This document shows positions 44,946 to 47,288 of a stretch of 47,288 bases of DNA, in pieces; positions within the stretch are counted from its first letter, which is position 1, and each line of letters opens with the position of its first letter. Origin of the DNA: Chitinophagaceae bacterium (GTDB lineage Bacteria > Bacteroidota > Bacteroidia > Chitinophagales > Chitinophagaceae); assembly GCA_947454715.1 (NCBI GenBank), contig CANGMZ010000010.1, positions 1 through 47,288 on the forward strand. The letters run 5' to 3'. The notes below the pieces were generated by a model, which was not told the DNA's origin, made no database searches, and saw nothing but the letters and a program-made list of their open reading frames with translations. Position numbers and translations under genes: made by a program.

Positions 44946-47288
44946 TTAGTTACTGATGGTAAAGTGTACCACCTTGGCATCATTATCTTTTACAATTCGC
45001 AACATATAATTGCCCGGAGGTATATTGTCTCCAACTCGTATTTCATGCCTAATACTGCCACCTTGCGGTATTTCTTCATTTACATATACCACTTTTCCCA
45101 TCATATCTACTACCTGATAAGATACCGGTGTATTAGATGTTGAATTGATCTTCCCGTTGATAATAAAGCTTCCTGTGTTCGGATTCGGATAGAGCATTAT
45201 ATCATCTAACATTGCGATATTATCGTTTATGCCCAATGCATTCAGTCTGATAATTTTCACATTACTTGTATCAGTAGGTGAAGTAATACATTCTAAATTG
45301 CTGGTCATGATACAGAAAACAGTATCGTTATATTCTACCGATGTCGTAAATGAAGATGATGTTGCACCGGAAACGGCAACGCCATCGAGATACCATTGAT
45401 ATGTAGGATTAGTACCACCATAAGTTATTGTAGAGTAGAAAGTCACCAATTGTCCCAAATAGGTAATTGAATCACCAGGAACAGTAGAAACTATTGTAAT
45501 AGTTGGCGTTACTACCGGATATACCAACATATCAATAGCTCCTGATGTATCTGTAGGTGGTACCGGGCAAGGTGCACTACTGATCAATACACAACTGATT
45601 GCATCACTATTTGCAGGTACATAAGTAAATGTACTACCTGTACCAATTGGTGTACCGTAGTTTAACCATACATAAGTTGGCGTTAGACCCCCATTAATTG
45701 AAGTTGGCGTGTAAGTGACAGCAGTACCTGCACAAACAGTATCATTCGGAGATACGGCGATACTTACAGATGGTACAACTATTGGGTTAACCGTAATTGG
45801 ATGCGATGTATAAGTAGAACCACAGAAGTTTGTAACAGTATATCTGATACTAGTACTTCCAGGGCCAACCCCACCAACAATACCCCCCGGTGTAGTTACT
45901 GTCGCAACCAATGTATTGATACTCGACCATACACCACCACTTACTGTTTCGCTAAGCGAAATAGTAGAACCAGGGCATGCCAATGTAGGTCCGGAAATTG
46001 CACCGGCTACAGGGAATGGAATTACAGTAACTCCATACCCACTATAAGCAGTGCCACAACTGTTAGTAACCCCATAAGAGATTGTGGTTGAACCAGCCAC
46101 AACACCACCAACTACACCGGTGCCGGATGTTACGGTTGCTATTACAGGGTTGGCGCTGGTCCATGTACCACCAGGAGACGTGCTAGTTAACGCAGTAGTT
46201 GTACCCGGACAAAGATTAGGAATACCGGTAATTGTTCCTGAATTTGGTTGTGGTTTTACCGTTACGGCATGAGTAGCAGATGCAGAGCCACAGCTAAATG
46301 AATTTACGGTGTATGATATTGTTGTTGTTGCTAAACCTGTTGAGATACCTGTAACAATACCTGCGTTACTTACTGTAGCAATTGAAGTGGAGAAGCTACT
46401 CCAGGTGCCACCTGTAGAACCAGTTGCGTCAGCTAATGTAATTTGTATACCCGAACATACACTATCTAAACCTGTGATTGCACCAGCATTTGGTAAAGGT
46501 TTCACTGTCACTGCATGTGTAGCAGATGCAGAACCGCAACTGAATGTTGATGATGTATAAGATATTGTTGTAGTAGCTAATGTTGCAGAAACACCTGTAA
46601 CAACACCTGCATTAGTAACCGTAGCAATAGCTGTTGATAAACTACTCCAAGTACCACCCGGTGTAGCTGTAGCATCAGCCAATGTTATTATTGCCCCCGA
46701 GCACACACTATCTAAACCGGTTATTGCCCCTGCATTTGGCAACGCTTTTACCGTTATGGCATGTGTAGCAGTTGCACTACCGCAACTGAATGTTGATGAT
46801 GTATAAGATATTGTTGTAGTTGCCAATGTTGCAGAAACGCCAGTTACAACACCTGCATTATTAACAGTAGCGATTGCTGTTGATAAACTGCTCCATGTAC
46901 CACCCGGTGTAGCTGTAGCATCAGCCAATGTTATTATTGCCCCCGAGCACACACTATCTAAACCGGTTATTGCCCCTGCATTTGGTAAAGGTTTTACTGT
47001 TACTGTATGTGTAGCAGTTGCATTACCGCAACTAAATGTTGATGAAGTATAAGATATTGTTGTAGTTGCTAATGTCGCAGAAACACCCGTAACAACACCT
47101 GCATTAGTAACAGTAGCGATTGCTGTTGATAAACTACTCCATGTACCGCCCGGTGTAGCTGTAGCATTAGCCAATGTTATTTGTGCTCCTGAACATACGC
47201 TATCCAAACCGGTAATTGCACCCGCATTTGGTAAAGGTTTTACTGTCACTGCATGTGTAGCAGTTGCGCTACCGCAACTGAATGTTGA
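44946..47288 (-). CDS. Large surface protein with Ig-like repeats and T9SS sorting tail, 5' end outside window
   Basis: C-terminal part (about 780 residues) of a giant T9SS-exported protein; the frame stays open through the window edge, so the true start is outside. Proceeding toward the C-terminus there are six complete Big_2-like domains plus part of another. The first four follow the 82-residue pattern VTVKPLPNAGAITGLDSVCS...GTWSS.ST.IATV.NAG.VTG, the next two are more diverged and shorter. Then come two Ig/PKD-like domains (PTYVWLNYGTPIG and PTYQWYLDGVAVSG) and a type A sorting domain (MLYPNPNTGSFIINGK, VVDMMGKVVYVNEE, GNYMLRIV). Each domain keeps a Cys pair (VCSG and FSCG). Adhesion or a surface fibre is the likely role. 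Confidence 0.9.
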   Translation of the reverse strand, partial: STFSCGSATATHAVTVKPLPNAGAITGLDSVCSGAQITLANATATPGGTWSSLSTAIATVTNAGVVTGVSATLATTTISYTSSTFSCGNATATHTVTVKPLPNAGAITGLDSVCSGAIITLADATATPGGTWSSLSTAIATVNNAGVVTGVSATLATTTISYTSSTFSCGSATATHAITVKALPNAGAITGLDSVCSGAIITLADATATPGGTWSSLSTAIATVTNAGVVTGVSATLATTTISYTSSTFSCGSASATHAVTVKPLPNAGAITGLDSVCSGIQITLADATGSTGGTWSSFSTSIATVSNAGIVTGISTGLATTTISYTVNSFSCGSASATHAVTVKPQPNSGTITGIPNLCPGTTTALTSTSPGGTWTSANPVIATVTSGTGVVGGVVAGSTTISYGVTNSCGTAYSGYGVTVIPFPVAGAISGPTLACPGSTISLSETVSGGVWSSINTLVATVTTPGGIVGGVGPGSTSIRYTVTNFCGSTYTSHPITVNPIVVPSVSIAVSPNDTVCAGTAVTYTPTSINGGLTPTYVWLNYGTPIGTGSTFTYVPANSDAISCVLISSAPCPVPPTDTSGAIDMLVYPVVTPTITIVSTVPGDSITYLGQLVTFYSTITYGGTNPTYQWYLDGVAVSGATSSSFTTSVEYNDTVFCIMTSNLECITSPTDTSNVKIIRLNALGINDNIAMLDDIMLYPNPNTGSFIINGKINSTSNTPVSYQVVDMMGKVVYVNEEIPQGGSIRHEIRVGDNIPPGNYMLRIVKDNDAKVVHFTISN
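46240..47288 (-). repeat. 246-bp tandem repeats coding Ig-like domains
   Basis: The marker GCATTTGG recurs at 46486, 46732, 46978 and 47224, exactly 246 bases apart, with a diverged copy at 46240. The two units starting at about 46673 and 46919 share a stretch of about 59 identical bases. The series continues beyond the window edge. Perfect in-frame phasing (82 codons) and near identity suggest recent duplication or gene conversion. Confidence 0.93.

Noticed and set aside
45801-46560. Plus-strand open frames across the surface-protein repeats
   Set aside because: They are shadows of the repetitive minus-strand gene, which has a complete T9SS tail and its own terminator.
46240-47288. CRISPR-like array
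   Set aside because: The 246-base period has no short repeat/unique spacer pattern and stays in one reading frame coding Ig-like domains.

Overview
The window looks like a chromosomal segment of a Bacteroidota bacterium, most likely of the Chitinophagales/Chitinophagaceae type (the phylum is well supported, the family is inference). Reasons: A+T-rich DNA, several type IX secretion (T9SS) C-terminal sorting domains, Bacteroidota-type promoter boxes (TTTG, about 19-20 bases, TAnnTTTG), DUF3857/transglutaminase gene pairs, and little use of Shine-Dalgarno sites. I see no tRNA, rRNA, CRISPR array, insertion sequence, integrase or phage gene.

Layout. 1-3147 (minus): a truncated S9 peptidase and an Ig-like lipoprotein. 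3305-3402: the SRP RNA. 3652-8490: two tandem paralogous secreted M43 metalloproteases with T9SS tails. 8633-9322: FtsE-like ATPase. 9375-11265: two coupled glycosyltransferases; then a hotdog thioesterase, a saccharopine dehydrogenase, a radical SAM protein and a GldL-like membrane protein. 15313-22538: three translationally close exported proteins: TPR plus about two dozen MORN-type repeats, an intact DUF3857-transglutaminase, and a transglutaminase-fold protein without catalytic residues. A lipoprotein gene converges on them.

23235-24098 is an unusual 860-base gap: a possible 31-residue membrane peptide, a perfect 16-bp inverted repeat, repeated TTTCGTTTCGAAAA motifs, and a foldable leader in front of nrdB-nrdA (class Ia ribonucleotide reductase). 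After nrdA comes a promoter and a clear cobalamin riboswitch, followed by a 70-residue cysteine-rich CWC-type protein, an acyl-CoA thioesterase and a bestrophin channel.

29496-32547 is an aldehyde module: a frameshifted AraC-type regulator divergent from an aldehyde dehydrogenase and a DUF779 protein. A lone PaaZ faces it. Then follow a YhcH/NanQ-type protein, an envelope-sugar pair (deacetylase and WaaE-like glycosyltransferase), a small beta-barrel protein with a good promoter and terminator, a POT peptide transporter, a Tudor-like small protein, an M20 dipeptidase, a three-gene glycosyltransferase operon, and the C-terminal part of a large T9SS surface protein built from 246-bp tandem repeats that runs off the window.

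The best candidates for undescribed biology are the MORN/transglutaminase/pseudo-transglutaminase operon, the nrdBA leader region with its small membrane peptide, and the B12-controlled CWC protein.
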